Source: JBBTTE01 sp038064395
GTDB taxonomy: Bacteria; Patescibacteriota; Saccharimonadia; Saccharimonadales; UBA4665
Length of the DNA stretch: 64,000 nucleotides
Reading direction: 5' to 3'
NCBI GenBank assembly: GCA_038064395.1
Contig: JBBTTE010000003.1
Coordinates: 62,001-126,000, forward strand
Made by a program: the position numbers and the translations under genes. Positions 32,877 to 41,621 of this stretch are shown in pieces. The notes beneath the pieces were generated by a model, which did not search any database, had not been told where the DNA came from, and saw only the letters and a program-made list of their open reading frames with translations. Each line of letters begins with the position of its first letter. The stretch's first letter is position 1.

Positions 32877-35275
32877 CAAGAGCAAAAATAATTCTTTATC
32901 GACTGTTTGTCGTTATGTGCCTGTCGGTGATGTTGCCGGTTCAAATGGCCAGTCAGCCAGTAAGCGCAGTTAGCCAGAATGATATTGACTGTGCGAAAGC
33001 TGGCGGCATTAGCGGCACCTGTGCATATCAAAAATGTTCGGTGGCGGGTGCATCGGACTCAAACGGAGACTCTATAAGCGGCGACTTAAAAACCCTGGCT
33101 CAACAGATTCTGGACAGCTCGAAGATTAGTTTCGATTATGGGCCTAACGGCGACACTGGCAAGCAGTTCAAGCGACTAGCAGCCGGCCAAAAAGCCCAGA
33201 CAGATACTGGTAGAGAGGTAGATGTCCAGCCAATTATACTTATAACAATTCTTCATATCTCCCAAAGTCACAAGGTCAATATTAGCGCCCTGACTGATGG
33301 CTCCTCGCACACCGCCCCAACCAATCCTCACGGTAGCGGCAAGGGTGTGGACATAAATATCTTGGATGGTAGCCACAATAATGGCTCGGACGCTGTAGCA
33401 TATAAGATAATTAATTCCGCAGCCGAGGTTCTACCGGCCGGTTCGAGATTCGGTATGGGTAATGGTCCGTTTGGGTCGAAGACAATTTCAGGCAAAAAGT
33501 TTACTTCCTTTGTTGATGCTCCGAATCACGTCCACATTGACGTACTTGGGGTTAGCCAGGCTGACATAGACAAAGCCGTTCAGGCAGCAGGAGGATCAGG
33601 TGGTGGCACAGCAGGAGCAGACACAACTACCTATACCTATAAAGCGGAGGGCATAATCCCCAAAAGCGGCAAAACTGTAGTTGCCTCAACTTTTGGTGGC
33701 GAATACACTGGCGGCAAGTGGAAGGCTACCAATGACAAACAAAACCCAGGCGGCAAGGGAAACGGCAACGACGATAATGGTGCGGGGAATACTCCGACTG
33801 GCATTGTTGGTCACGCTGGTTTTGCCGAGCTTAGCGTCAATGTTGGCTCTGGAGACTACTCAGCCCTTGGTGGGCTGCCTGCGCACACAAAGCTGCAGAT
33901 AACCTACAAGGGCAAAAGCGTTATTGCCGAAAAGCTTGACGTTGGAGCTGGGGGCGATGCACACCCATTAATTGACCTGTGGTGGGAGACCGCCAAGTTA
34001 TTGGACTTCACTACTGGTAACGGCAAGGTTAAGCTGCGTGTTGTTCCTGACTCTACTCCAACAACTCCCGTCGATGGTAGCGCGACAGACACTGGTGACT
34101 CAGAAGATGATGCGGCCACCGGCTGTTGTCCAGTTGATCAGGCAGAGGACACTGACGGCACCAGTCTTGTAGGCAAGACAAAGGCCGAAAAGGCGTTCAA
34201 CTACTTCGTTGGACAACACTCGCTATCTCCAAAGGTTGCTGCTGGAATTGTCGGTAACATGATGACCGAGTCTGGCGGCCAAACCGAGGAACTAGACACT
34301 CACGCACATAATGATATTTCCGGAACTCACGACGGCATCGTTCAGTGGAGCACGAGTCGATGGGCCGGTCTGAAAGCCCACGAAAAAGGCAAAAACCCGT
34401 ATAGCCTGACAACTCAATTAGATTATGTCTGGTACGAACTTGATGAGGGTGGCTATAAGTCGGTCCTTAAGAACATGAAGAGCGCCTCGAGTGCCGCCGG
34501 AGCAGCGACCATATTCAACAGCCAATATGAAGTATCTGGGGATAATTCCGGTCACCGAGAGTCCAACGCGACCAAACTGTTCACCAAGTATGGTGGTGGT
34601 GCTTCACCGGCCACAGTCGACGGCAGCGAAGACGGATCGGATAGCGGCTCAGCTTGTCCATCAGGGGACGGTAGTGACGATGGTAGCGCCAACATGAAGC
34701 GAGCTATCCGGGTAACCAGCAAGGGTAAGTTCATAACTTTGCCTAGTAAATACTCCTGCCCTGGCCGAACAACGAGAATCGACTCTCGAATTGCCGCCGA
34801 CATCGCCTATCTCGTCAATCACTACGACATGTGTGCTGATGATGGATTAGCTGATGGCCACAAGAGTCACGGCGCTGGCCTTGGCGTAGACATGAGGCCC
34901 AAGAGCGGCAACTCCAAGCAAACCTGGAAAGAGACGGTCGAGCAAGCCGCTCGTGATATGGGCTGGTATGGCGATGGGGCTTCGGACAGTAAGGGCTCGA
35001 AGTCTGGCTGTGCTAGTTATTCTGGCTATGGTTCTTGTGGCTACGCTGGCCACTCTGACAAGTTTGCCAAATGGGTCCGCTGGATAGGTTATAACGGTGA
35101 TGTTGATCATGGCGATCCGTGGCATGTTTTTGGCGGTTCTTATGCTCATATTCATATTGGCTGGGACACGCCAAACCATGATGGAGCTGCGCCAAGCATC
35201 ATTGCATCGCCGAGAGCCTCAGTTTACGCTTTCCCAGCCCCAGTACCGGATGACTTAGAAAGCTTGGTGGACTAG
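32873..35275 (+). CDS. Secreted four-domain cell-wall hydrolase (VirB1-like role)
   Basis: 800 aa, N-terminal signal sequence (1-32, ending VSA). Domain A (75-225): HGSGKGVDI (His153, Asp160) and NHVHID (His219, His221), like LAS/M15-type D,D- or L,D-peptidases. Domain B (265-392): a double-psi beta-barrel-like fold (AEKLDVGAGG...IDLWWETAKLLDF). Domain C (433-575): a phage tail lysozyme domain with likely catalytic Glu466 (MMTESGG). Domain D (606-770): a second LAS-type domain, HGAGLGVDMRP (His666, Asp673) and HIHIGW (His759, His761). Acidic Ser/Asp/Gly linkers join them. It starts by ATGA overlap inside the T4SS gene string, so it probably opens peptidoglycan for the machine, in the cell itself or a host. 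Confidence 0.85.
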   Translation: MTRAKIILYRLFVVMCLSVMLPVQMASQPVSAVSQNDIDCAKAGGISGTCAYQKCSVAGASDSNGDSISGDLKTLAQQILDSSKISFDYGPNGDTGKQFKRLAAGQKAQTDTGREVDVQPIILITILHISQSHKVNISALTDGSSHTAPTNPHGSGKGVDINILDGSHNNGSDAVAYKIINSAAEVLPAGSRFGMGNGPFGSKTISGKKFTSFVDAPNHVHIDVLGVSQADIDKAVQAAGGSGGGTAGADTTTYTYKAEGIIPKSGKTVVASTFGGEYTGGKWKATNDKQNPGGKGNGNDDNGAGNTPTGIVGHAGFAELSVNVGSGDYSALGGLPAHTKLQITYKGKSVIAEKLDVGAGGDAHPLIDLWWETAKLLDFTTGNGKVKLRVVPDSTPTTPVDGSATDTGDSEDDAATGCCPVDQAEDTDGTSLVGKTKAEKAFNYFVGQHSLSPKVAAGIVGNMMTESGGQTEELDTHAHNDISGTHDGIVQWSTSRWAGLKAHEKGKNPYSLTTQLDYVWYELDEGGYKSVLKNMKSASSAAGAATIFNSQYEVSGDNSGHRESNATKLFTKYGGGASPATVDGSEDGSDSGSACPSGDGSDDGSANMKRAIRVTSKGKFITLPSKYSCPGRTTRIDSRIAADIAYLVNHYDMCADDGLADGHKSHGAGLGVDMRPKSGNSKQTWKETVEQAARDMGWYGDGASDSKGSKSGCASYSGYGSCGYAGHSDKFAKWVRWIGYNGDVDHGDPWHVFGGSYAHIHIGWDTPNHDGAAPSIIASPRASVYAFPAPVPDDLESLVD

Positions 35276-35278
35276 ACT

Positions 35279-36694
35279 ATGAATATGAGCCCTTTGGTCA
35301 AAAGATACATAACGGTGCTGGTTGTGGTTGTGGTTGGATTTTTTGTCTTCACGGCTGTGTGGCGCTACTTGCATACTGGTCGCTTGGTGATAACAACCGC
35401 CAACCCCAGCAGCTATATAACAGTTAAGTCGGCCGAAGACGACCAAAAGAACAACAAATCCGTGCTAGGACAGTCTCAAGGGCAAATCAGGATAAGGCTA
35501 CCTGCTGGCAAATACGTAGTAAGCATTCAGGGCAACCGGGCAATTCTAGTTAGCAAACTCGTGGAGGTTGAGGCTCGAAAGACCCTCTACTACGAACTGA
35601 AGACCCCGCTTATTGGTGCCGCCGAGCCGGTTGCGTCTGTTGACGCACAAAACCTGGTGGTTAACGGCAGCCGGTTGCGCTATCTTGACAACGAGAGCGA
35701 CAATCTAAGCGAAATATCCAGTCAGAATCCCGTGCCTAGCGCAATCTCTGGCAAGTCTTTTGAGTCAGTGACGTGGGCTGACACAGGCTACGGTGTTGCC
35801 GAAGACGAAAGCGGTCGATTATATGAAGTCGACGAGGGCACTCTTAGAGCCATAACCCTGCCCAAGACTTCCTCCAACAAAGATAAGGTTATCTATGCGG
35901 TGGCTAGTAACCACCGTTTATATGTAGCGATTGGGTCTGATATATACACAAGCCTTGGTTCGAGCCTTAAGAAGATTTACACAACCGAGGTTGGGGCTCC
36001 CGTGTTGGCGGCTTCGCCCGATAGGCTGGCCATAATAAGCACCCCCCAGTATGGAGACGGTGAAGATCAGCCGGGCTTTGTTGAGGTCATAAGCAATAGT
36101 GGCCGCAAGCTAGCGGAAAGCCCAGCTCAGGCTGATCAAGCTGTTTGGTCGCCTGACGGAAGTAAGTTAGTGGCCGTAAATTACTCGGGCGGTAGTCGCG
36201 TATATGACTCAAAGCTTAATGAAATAGTCGAGCTACCAAATCGCAGCATCAAAACAGCCGCTTGGTCTGGCAATAACACCGTTCTGTTTGGTGTCGACAA
36301 TGAGCTGTGGTCTTATGGTGTAGGTTCTGGTCAAGCTCGTGTTCTAGCAACAGTGACTAAAGGTGATGTTCTAGAGATTAGTGTTACTCCCGATCGGTCA
36401 TTTGCTTACTTGATAACCAAGTCTGAAGAGGGCTCGGCGATTAGTCGGTTTGGTCTCAAAGATCAAAAACCCGATGAAGTCACTGGGCAACTAGACATCT
36501 TTTTGCCCCTTAACTTATTGGCTTGTAATGTTAGTTACACTAATTTTGCTCAGCCAGTAATCATACTCCAGCCTTTCTCTCCAGACTCAATTGAGAACTG
36601 TCGAAGTGCGGCCACCTCTACTTTAAGTGACTATCAGCTCGATGTTAGCAAGTTACGTTTTGTTGATGGACCTGTGTTTGATCAGACCGACTGA
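35279..36694 (+). CDS. Membrane-anchored beta-propeller protein
   Basis: 471 aa. One N-terminal membrane helix (about 9-30). A beta-sandwich like a PEGA domain follows (about 35-115: LVITTANPSSYITVKSA...RIRLPAGKYVVSIQGNR). A ~330-residue repeat region has propeller-like blades (for example DQAVWSPDGSKLVAVNYSGGSRVYDSK, TAAWSGNNTVLFGVDNELWSY, EISVTPDRSFAYLIT), similar to TolB/WD40-like folds. The domain faces outside and probably binds protein or sugar. It begins 3 bp after the hydrolase stop codon and is the last gene of the locus, convergent with recF. Confidence 0.82.
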   Translation: MNMSPLVKRYITVLVVVVVGFFVFTAVWRYLHTGRLVITTANPSSYITVKSAEDDQKNNKSVLGQSQGQIRIRLPAGKYVVSIQGNRAILVSKLVEVEARKTLYYELKTPLIGAAEPVASVDAQNLVVNGSRLRYLDNESDNLSEISSQNPVPSAISGKSFESVTWADTGYGVAEDESGRLYEVDEGTLRAITLPKTSSNKDKVIYAVASNHRLYVAIGSDIYTSLGSSLKKIYTTEVGAPVLAASPDRLAIISTPQYGDGEDQPGFVEVISNSGRKLAESPAQADQAVWSPDGSKLVAVNYSGGSRVYDSKLNEIVELPNRSIKTAAWSGNNTVLFGVDNELWSYGVGSGQARVLATVTKGDVLEISVTPDRSFAYLITKSEEGSAISRFGLKDQKPDEVTGQLDIFLPLNLLACNVSYTNFAQPVIILQPFSPDSIENCRSAATSTLSDYQLDVSKLRFVDGPVFDQTD

Positions 36695-36707
36695 TTAACA
36701 ACCTCTA

Positions 36708-37769
36708 TTAAGCTTTGCGTCCCAAAGCTATAACGTTGCAGTTGTCTGTGAAGTGCTGGGTAACCAAGTCAGCATCAGTAGTGGTTATGAATGTCTGGTA
36801 GGGTGCAAGGTAGTCTGTCAGAGCGTGGCGGCGCTTACCATCTAGCTCGCTGAACACATCATCGAGTAGTAGTAGGGGCGCCATGTCACGAACTTTCTCG
36901 ATAGTTCTTAGCTCGATTATCTTGATAGCCAGGGTGGCAGTGCGGACTTCGCCGCGTGAAGCCGCGTCTTGAGTCGGGTGACCATCGAAGCTTATTAGTA
37001 GATCTTCTCGGTGTGGGCCACTACCAGTGAAGCCACGGATCCGATCGTCATCTAGGCTGGTTTCGAGCTTCTTGAGCAATTGCGTCTCGTAGGTTTTGAT
37101 CGGCCATTTGTGGTTGTAGCTGGCCTCGACTGTGGTTTTGGTCTTGGAAAGCTTCTTGTATAGAGGTCCTATTTCGGTGTTAATTATGTCCGTTATTTCG
37201 CTTCTGGCTCGAACTATTTGGCCAGCTAGTTGGCTGAGTCTGACGTCCCATGGGAACATTTGATTCTTAGATGGGGTGGTGGGTTGCTTAAGAAGTCTGT
37301 TGCGTTGTGCAAGGGTGCGCTTATATTGTCGGCGCAGGGTGCCATAACCAGCGATTGTTTGTTCTAGTAGGTCGTCTAGGTAGTCTCTTCGTCCGTCTGG
37401 TCCACCACTTAGAAGTCTTAGGTGGTTGGGTTCGAAGAGCACTATCGGGAGAGTAGTTAAGGGGCTTAAGCGCTTGTAGGTTTTGCCTGTTATTTCGTAT
37501 TGTTTGGTGGCAGGATCGGAAGTTATTTTGACGGTTCGAAGGGCGCTGTCGTCACAATGTCCATCTATCCTAGCCCAAGGCTTATCGAACTGTATTAGTT
37601 CGCTGTCTTTAGCCCTATATGAAGAACCTTTGGACAAAACCAACACAGCTTCTAGTAGGTTGGTTTTGCCGCTGGCGTTGGGGCCAACAACAATGTTTAC
37701 ACTAGGGCTGAGCTCAAACGAAGAATCGGTAAATGACCGAAAGTTCTGCAGCCTAAGATCAGTAATCAT
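36708..37769 (-). CDS. recF: DNA replication and repair protein RecF
   Basis: SMC-like ATPase that loads RecA at gaps with RecO/RecR. 353 aa, normal length. Walker A VGPNASGKTNLLEA near residue 29, ABC-type signature in the C-terminal half (AASRGEVRTATLAIKI, a variant of LSQGQQ), Walker B PLLLLDDVFSELDGKRR. It lies downstream of dnaN (31 bp), the classic dnaA-dnaN-recF order. Confidence 0.96.
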   Translation of the reverse strand: MITDLRLQNFRSFTDSSFELSPSVNIVVGPNASGKTNLLEAVLVLSKGSSYRAKDSELIQFDKPWARIDGHCDDSALRTVKITSDPATKQYEITGKTYKRLSPLTTLPIVLFEPNHLRLLSGGPDGRRDYLDDLLEQTIAGYGTLRRQYKRTLAQRNRLLKQPTTPSKNQMFPWDVRLSQLAGQIVRARSEITDIINTEIGPLYKKLSKTKTTVEASYNHKWPIKTYETQLLKKLETSLDDDRIRGFTGSGPHREDLLISFDGHPTQDAASRGEVRTATLAIKIIELRTIEKVRDMAPLLLLDDVFSELDGKRRHALTDYLAPYQTFITTTDADLVTQHFTDNCNVIALGRKA

Positions 37770-37799
37770 GACTTAATTGTAGCTTGTCGCTTAAACAAA

Positions 37800-38891
37800 C
37801 TAGCTCTTAAGGGGCATGACTATATGTTGATAGTCTGGTGAAGCTGGATCACTAAGCAGGGTTGGTTCTAGCTTGCCGTTGAAGCCAAACATAACTTCGT
37901 CGCCAGACAGAGCCGACAAACCATCTAGTAGATAACGGGAGTTGAGTGTAATACTGCCACTTCCCTTAACCTTGGCCGGCGCAGTGGCGGTGTTTTCGCC
38001 TAGTTGTGACGCAACGGAGCGGATACTGAGCTGTTTGGCTTTCTCGTCTACCTCTATAGTTACACTACCGGCACTCTCGCGAGCGAACAGGCTAGAAACT
38101 TTAGTTACATTAACGAAGTCGGCGCGACTTAGGGTGGCTTGGGTATCAAACTTAGTTGGGATTAGTTTCTTGTAGTCGGGATATTTTCCGTCGACTAAGC
38201 GAGTAACTAACTCAATATCACCAACATGGAATGAAGCTTGTTGATTGTCATGAGTGATGCTTACTTTTTCTCCGTCGTCGGTGATAACGCGTAGTAGATC
38301 CTGCATGGCTGAAGCGGGTATTAGAAGTTGGATGTCTTGCTTGTTAGCGCCTAATTCTTTGTCGGCAAGTCTGTAGCTGTCGGTGGCGGCCATATGGAGC
38401 TTGCCTTCATGAGTTTGTAGTAGAACGGCTGTTAGTACTGGTCTTGTTTCGTCGCCAGAGGCTGCAAATACCACTTGTTGTAGTGCTTTCTTGAATAACC
38501 CGCCGTCAATTGTCCAGGTCTTCCCGTCTGTTATGGCGGGCATAACAGGGAAGTCGTCAGCCACAATTCCATTAACAACGGATTGGTATTGGTTGGTGGT
38601 AACATGGAGTTTGGTTTCTTGGAGGTCTAGCTCTATAACACCGTCAGGAAGGCTGCTTACGAAGTCTTGCATTAGTCTGGCTGGAACAGTTATCGAACCC
38701 TCTTTACTAACCTTTGCACCTATGTAGTGGGTTATAGCTATATCTAGGTTGGTGGCAGAAAGACTTAAACGGTTATTACTAGTCTTGATAAGCACATTGG
38801 AGAGAATCGGTAGCGTACCTCGGCTGTTAGCAACACGGGCTACTGATCCAAGTGCACGGTTTAGGTTTTCCTGAGTAACTTGTAGTTTCAT
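37800..38891 (-). CDS. dnaN: DNA polymerase III beta sliding clamp
   Basis: 363 aa, normal for the clamp, which forms a ring dimer around DNA and tethers the polymerase. The start MKLQVTQENLNRALGSVARV and the end SPDYQHIVMPLKS (the family ends MPMR or MPLK) are diagnostic. LARESAGSVTIEV and SLFARE lie in domain III. A perfect AAGGAGGT SD lies before ATG 38891. Separated from dnaA by 272 bp. Confidence 0.97.
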   Translation of the reverse strand: MKLQVTQENLNRALGSVARVANSRGTLPILSNVLIKTSNNRLSLSATNLDIAITHYIGAKVSKEGSITVPARLMQDFVSSLPDGVIELDLQETKLHVTTNQYQSVVNGIVADDFPVMPAITDGKTWTIDGGLFKKALQQVVFAASGDETRPVLTAVLLQTHEGKLHMAATDSYRLADKELGANKQDIQLLIPASAMQDLLRVITDDGEKVSITHDNQQASFHVGDIELVTRLVDGKYPDYKKLIPTKFDTQATLSRADFVNVTKVSSLFARESAGSVTIEVDEKAKQLSIRSVASQLGENTATAPAKVKGSGSITLNSRYLLDGLSALSGDEVMFGFNGKLEPTLLSDPASPDYQHIVMPLKS

Positions 38892-39163
38892 AAAACCTCC
38901 TTCAAGTATTAATAACTAAATTATTTAAATAAAATCGTCGCTCGTTGTTATAGGTGGTGTGGAAAGCGGGTAAAACCCCACCCTTAACAGATGGAAAATC
39001 AGCACAAACTATGTGGGATAACTCTCGGATAAGACCACTCATGAGCTTGTAAAACTTGGCTAAACTATCGACAAGCACCCTACTGTACCCAACCAACTCT
39101 GCGTATAACCCACCAATTAACCCACTGTTCGTAAACAAACCACCCACAACTATTCCCCAGGTT
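38892..39163. other. dnaA-dnaN spacer, no gene supported
   Basis: 272 bp. An open frame of 96 codons crosses it (38902-39192) but has no SD and overlaps the dnaA 3' end, so it is not accepted. Only one near-match to a DnaA box is seen (TGTGGGATA at 39012-39020). The end next to dnaN is A/T-rich and probably holds the dnaN promoter. The main origin signals are on the other side of dnaA. Confidence 0.5.
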
Positions 39164-40558
39164 TTACGCATATAAATGCTCCTTGATTTCACTAATCGCC
39201 ATTCTTAATGAAGCATCAGTTCTAGCTTCTTCGTCGATCTTGTGTACTGAATGAATGGCGGTGGTGTGGTCTTTGCGACCAAGCTCACGGGCAATCTTAG
39301 GGAAGCTGAGCTTCAACTCATTGCGTAGAATATACATAGCGACTTGGCGTGGCACAACAATGTCTTTGTCTCTCTTAGGGCCGACAATGTCCTCGTATGG
39401 TATCTGGAAGTGACGAGCTGTGCGTTCAATCACCTGCTTAGCGCTCAAATGCTTAGGCCGCACTTTGCTGACATTAAGCAGACCACTCGCAATCGTAAGA
39501 GATGGCTCTAAGCCGCGCATCTCACAATAAGCCATTAATTGATTGAGTGCTCCCTCGAGTTCACGAATATTATTCTGAATATTAGTGGCAAGATACTCCA
39601 CTACCTCATGGTCTAGTTCGTCGAAATGACCCTGAGCCTTTGTCTGAACGATTGCGCAGCGGGTTTCGAAGTCAGGAATCTGCATATCGATGCTCATGCC
39701 CCCAGCGAAACGTGATCTTAGTCGGTCTTCTAGAGTTGGAATATCCTTAGGTGGCTTGTCGGCGCTGATAATAATCTGCTTGTTGGCTTGGTGAAGCGCA
39801 TTGAAGGTATGGAAGAACTCCTCTTGCATCTTCTCCTTGCCAGCGATGAACTGGACGTCATCAACAATTAGGACGTCAGCAGTTCGGTAATGGCTAGCGA
39901 AGGCCGCTGTCTTGCGGAAGCGTAACGCATCGACGAACTCCTGAACGAACTGCTCCGTAGATATATAAAGAACCTTGGCATTAGGATCACGAGCAGCGAG
40001 AATGTTGCCAACAGCCTGTATCAAGTGAGTCTTGCCAATACCAACCCCGCCATAGAGGAAAAGCGGATTGTACTTGGTGCCTGGCTGGCTGGCTACGGCT
40101 TGGCAGGCTGCAAAAGCTAGCTCATTGCTGCCGCCTACAATAAAGCTGTCGAGAGTGTAGCGTTCATTAAGGCCTTGTCTGTACGAGTGTGCCAATCCGC
40201 CGCCCAACGTGCCTTGGGATCGTTTCTCTTGCTCTTGAGGAGTTGAAACTGTCGTGTTGTCGGTTTGTTGAGTCGCTGGGGTGTTCTTGTTGACGCGCGG
40301 TCTGTCGGCGTGAGCAGAGATTATCTTGTACTCGATCTGCTTAGACACAAGACCGTTCTTAGCAAGAGTTTCGGTTATTACTTCGCCGTATTTTCGTTCC
40401 AACTGCTGCTTGATGAAAATATTATTAACACCAATGGTAATAGTTTCGTCGGAATGGCCCAGCAGACTGGTGCTCTTGAACCAAGTCACAAAATTCCCGT
40501 GCGAGACCGATAATTCAATCTCTCCTAGAACCGCTTGCCACAACGCGTCTTGCTGCAT
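39164..40558 (-). CDS. dnaA: Chromosomal replication initiator DnaA
   Basis: 464 aa AAA+ initiator that binds DnaA boxes and melts oriC. Domain I (1-85), linker (90-125, Gln/Thr-rich), domain III with Walker A YGGVGIGKTHLIQA near residue 170, Walker B VLIVDDVQFIAGK near residue 232, and sensor and arginine-finger region DRLRSRFAGGM. Domain IV carries the DNA-binding signature GRKDHTTAIHSVHKI near residue 437. SD AGGAGAGGT precedes ATG 40558. The putative promoter overlaps a DnaA box, which suggests self-control. Confidence 0.98.
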   Translation of the reverse strand: MQQDALWQAVLGEIELSVSHGNFVTWFKSTSLLGHSDETITIGVNNIFIKQQLERKYGEVITETLAKNGLVSKQIEYKIISAHADRPRVNKNTPATQQTDNTTVSTPQEQEKRSQGTLGGGLAHSYRQGLNERYTLDSFIVGGSNELAFAACQAVASQPGTKYNPLFLYGGVGIGKTHLIQAVGNILAARDPNAKVLYISTEQFVQEFVDALRFRKTAAFASHYRTADVLIVDDVQFIAGKEKMQEEFFHTFNALHQANKQIIISADKPPKDIPTLEDRLRSRFAGGMSIDMQIPDFETRCAIVQTKAQGHFDELDHEVVEYLATNIQNNIRELEGALNQLMAYCEMRGLEPSLTIASGLLNVSKVRPKHLSAKQVIERTARHFQIPYEDIVGPKRDKDIVVPRQVAMYILRNELKLSFPKIARELGRKDHTTAIHSVHKIDEEARTDASLRMAISEIKEHLYA

Positions 40559-40580
40559 ACCTCTCCTCTTAGTAGGATCT

Positions 40581-40609
40581 AATATACGGCACTTGACCTA
40601 AGTTTTCCA
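40581..40609 (-). promoter_or_regulatory. Candidate dnaA promoter overlapping a DnaA box
   Basis: On minus: TGGAAA (-35, plus 40604-40609), 17-bp spacer, TATATT (-10, plus 40581-40586). The DnaA box at 40603-40611 covers the -35. Confidence 0.45.
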
Positions 40610-40863
40610 CACCCAATTAAACTTTCTCTGTAACCGCGCACAAAACCACCGACCAGATAGACACTTATACACAGTATTTTGTATCATCTGTTAATGTGTG
40701 GATAACCAAGTGAGTTTGGGGGATAACCCCACCCGATTAGCGGGTAAGCATTGTCAAAACCACATAGTCGTTCAATTATTTGGGTTGCCGAACTTGATTT
40801 GTTTTTGGTGCGCTGCTTAGTCGCAGCCAGCTGCTTTTTACCCGTCGAGATTAGTCAAGGATA

Positions 40864-40916
40864 TTAAACTGATACACTTTGTGTACCTGATTGATACATT
40901 AAGTGTATCAGTTTAA
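40864..40916. repeat. 16-bp perfect inverted repeat in oriC
   Basis: Arms TTAAACTGATACACTT (40864-40879) and AAGTGTATCAGTTTAA (40901-40916) with a 21-nt spacer that holds a third, partial unit (TGATACATT). No T-run follows, so it is more like an operator or protein-binding array than a terminator. Confidence 0.85.
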
Positions 40917-40987
40917 GCACCCCAACCTTATGCATGGCGGCAATTAGGGTGACTGAGAGACGCACAATCCGTCAAGTTCCATAAGAC

Positions 40988-41016
40988 TTTACAAACAGGG
41001 GTAAGCAAGTTATAAT
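40988..41016 (+). promoter_or_regulatory. rpmH-rnpA promoter
   Basis: TTTACA (40988-40993), 17-bp spacer, TATAAT (41011-41016); ~37-nt leader with SD AAGGAA before ATG 41061. Confidence 0.8.
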
Positions 41017-41060
41017 TGTCTACAACATTGAATCAACAATAGCTAAGTAAGGAACCCCAA

Positions 41061-41198
41061 ATGCCAAAGCGAACCTACCAACCCAAGAAGCGTTCACGTG
41101 CCCGCGAGCACGGTTTTCTTAAGCGAATGGCCAGCAAAGCAGGCCGCAACGTACTCAAGCGCCGCCGCACTAAGGGTCGCGCCAAACTAACTGCGTAG
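41061..41198 (+). CDS. rpmH: 50S ribosomal protein L34
   Basis: 45 aa, the usual L34 length. It begins MPKRTYQPKKRSRAREHGF and continues KRMASKAGRNVLKRRRTKGRAKLTA, the standard L34 pattern. Very basic. SD AAGGAA is 8 nt upstream. It is the first gene of the conserved rpmH-rnpA-yidC-jag string next to oriC; rnpA starts 2 bp after its stop codon. Confidence 0.98.
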   Translation: MPKRTYQPKKRSRAREHGFLKRMASKAGRNVLKRRRTKGRAKLTA

Positions 41199-41200
41199 AC

Positions 41201-41554
41201 ATGATTAGTGTCGCTCACCGCTTCCATGGCTATGGTAGCTTGCGCGGTGTCTATCAGGGTGGACAGACTGTTCGTGGCTCGCTACTGAGCCTCAGATTTC
41301 GGAATCGTGGCGCTAACAAGCCATACCGGGTGGCCGTGGTGGTTAGTCGCAAAGTCAGCAAGTCAGCAGTAGTGCGGAATCGCATAAGACGCCGTATATA
41401 CGAAATCATTCGCCAGTCTGAATCGATCATTGCGCCTGGCACTGACCTAGTAATTACGGCCTTCGACGATAAGTTAGCCACAATTGAAGCTGCGAAACTC
41501 CAGAGCGCCACCCAGGAATTATTAAACAAAGCCGCTGGGCAAGTCACAAAGTAG
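41201..41554 (+). CDS. rnpA: Ribonuclease P protein component
   Basis: Protein subunit of RNase P, which matures tRNA 5' ends with the rnpB RNA (not in this window). 117 aa, basic. The RNR signature appears as SAVVRNRIRRRIYEIIR (about 65-80), preceded by the family pattern RFHGYGSLRGVYQGGQTVRG. The start two bases after rpmH shows coupled translation. Confidence 0.95.
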   Translation: MISVAHRFHGYGSLRGVYQGGQTVRGSLLSLRFRNRGANKPYRVAVVVSRKVSKSAVVRNRIRRRIYEIIRQSESIIAPGTDLVITAFDDKLATIEAAKLQSATQELLNKAAGQVTK

Positions 41555-41621
41555 CCCGCAAACATCGGTCAGACGTGCTATAGTAGAGAGCAAATAACGT
41601 AATAAGGGAGTCCCGAGACCC

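Larger units (their letters stand above)
40559..41060. other. Replication origin region (oriC)
   Basis: 502-bp non-coding spacer between divergent dnaA and rpmH. DnaA boxes: TTTTCCACA (40603-40611, one mismatch), TTATACACA (40665-40673, consensus) and TGTGGATAA (40697-40705, consensus on minus). It also holds a GGGGATAACCCC palindrome near 40719, a long inverted repeat (40864-40916), the dnaA promoter and the rpmH promoter. There are A/T-rich stretches but no single long AT tract. No open frame of note. Confidence 0.85.

Noticed and set aside
38902..39192. 96-codon minus-strand open frame between dnaA and dnaN
   Set aside because: It overlaps the dnaA 3' end, has no Shine-Dalgarno, and its product shows no domain-like pattern. 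Better read as spacer.
40718..40730. GGGGATAACCCC palindrome as an additional DnaA box
   Set aside because: It lacks the CACA half of the box consensus; kept only as a minor origin feature.
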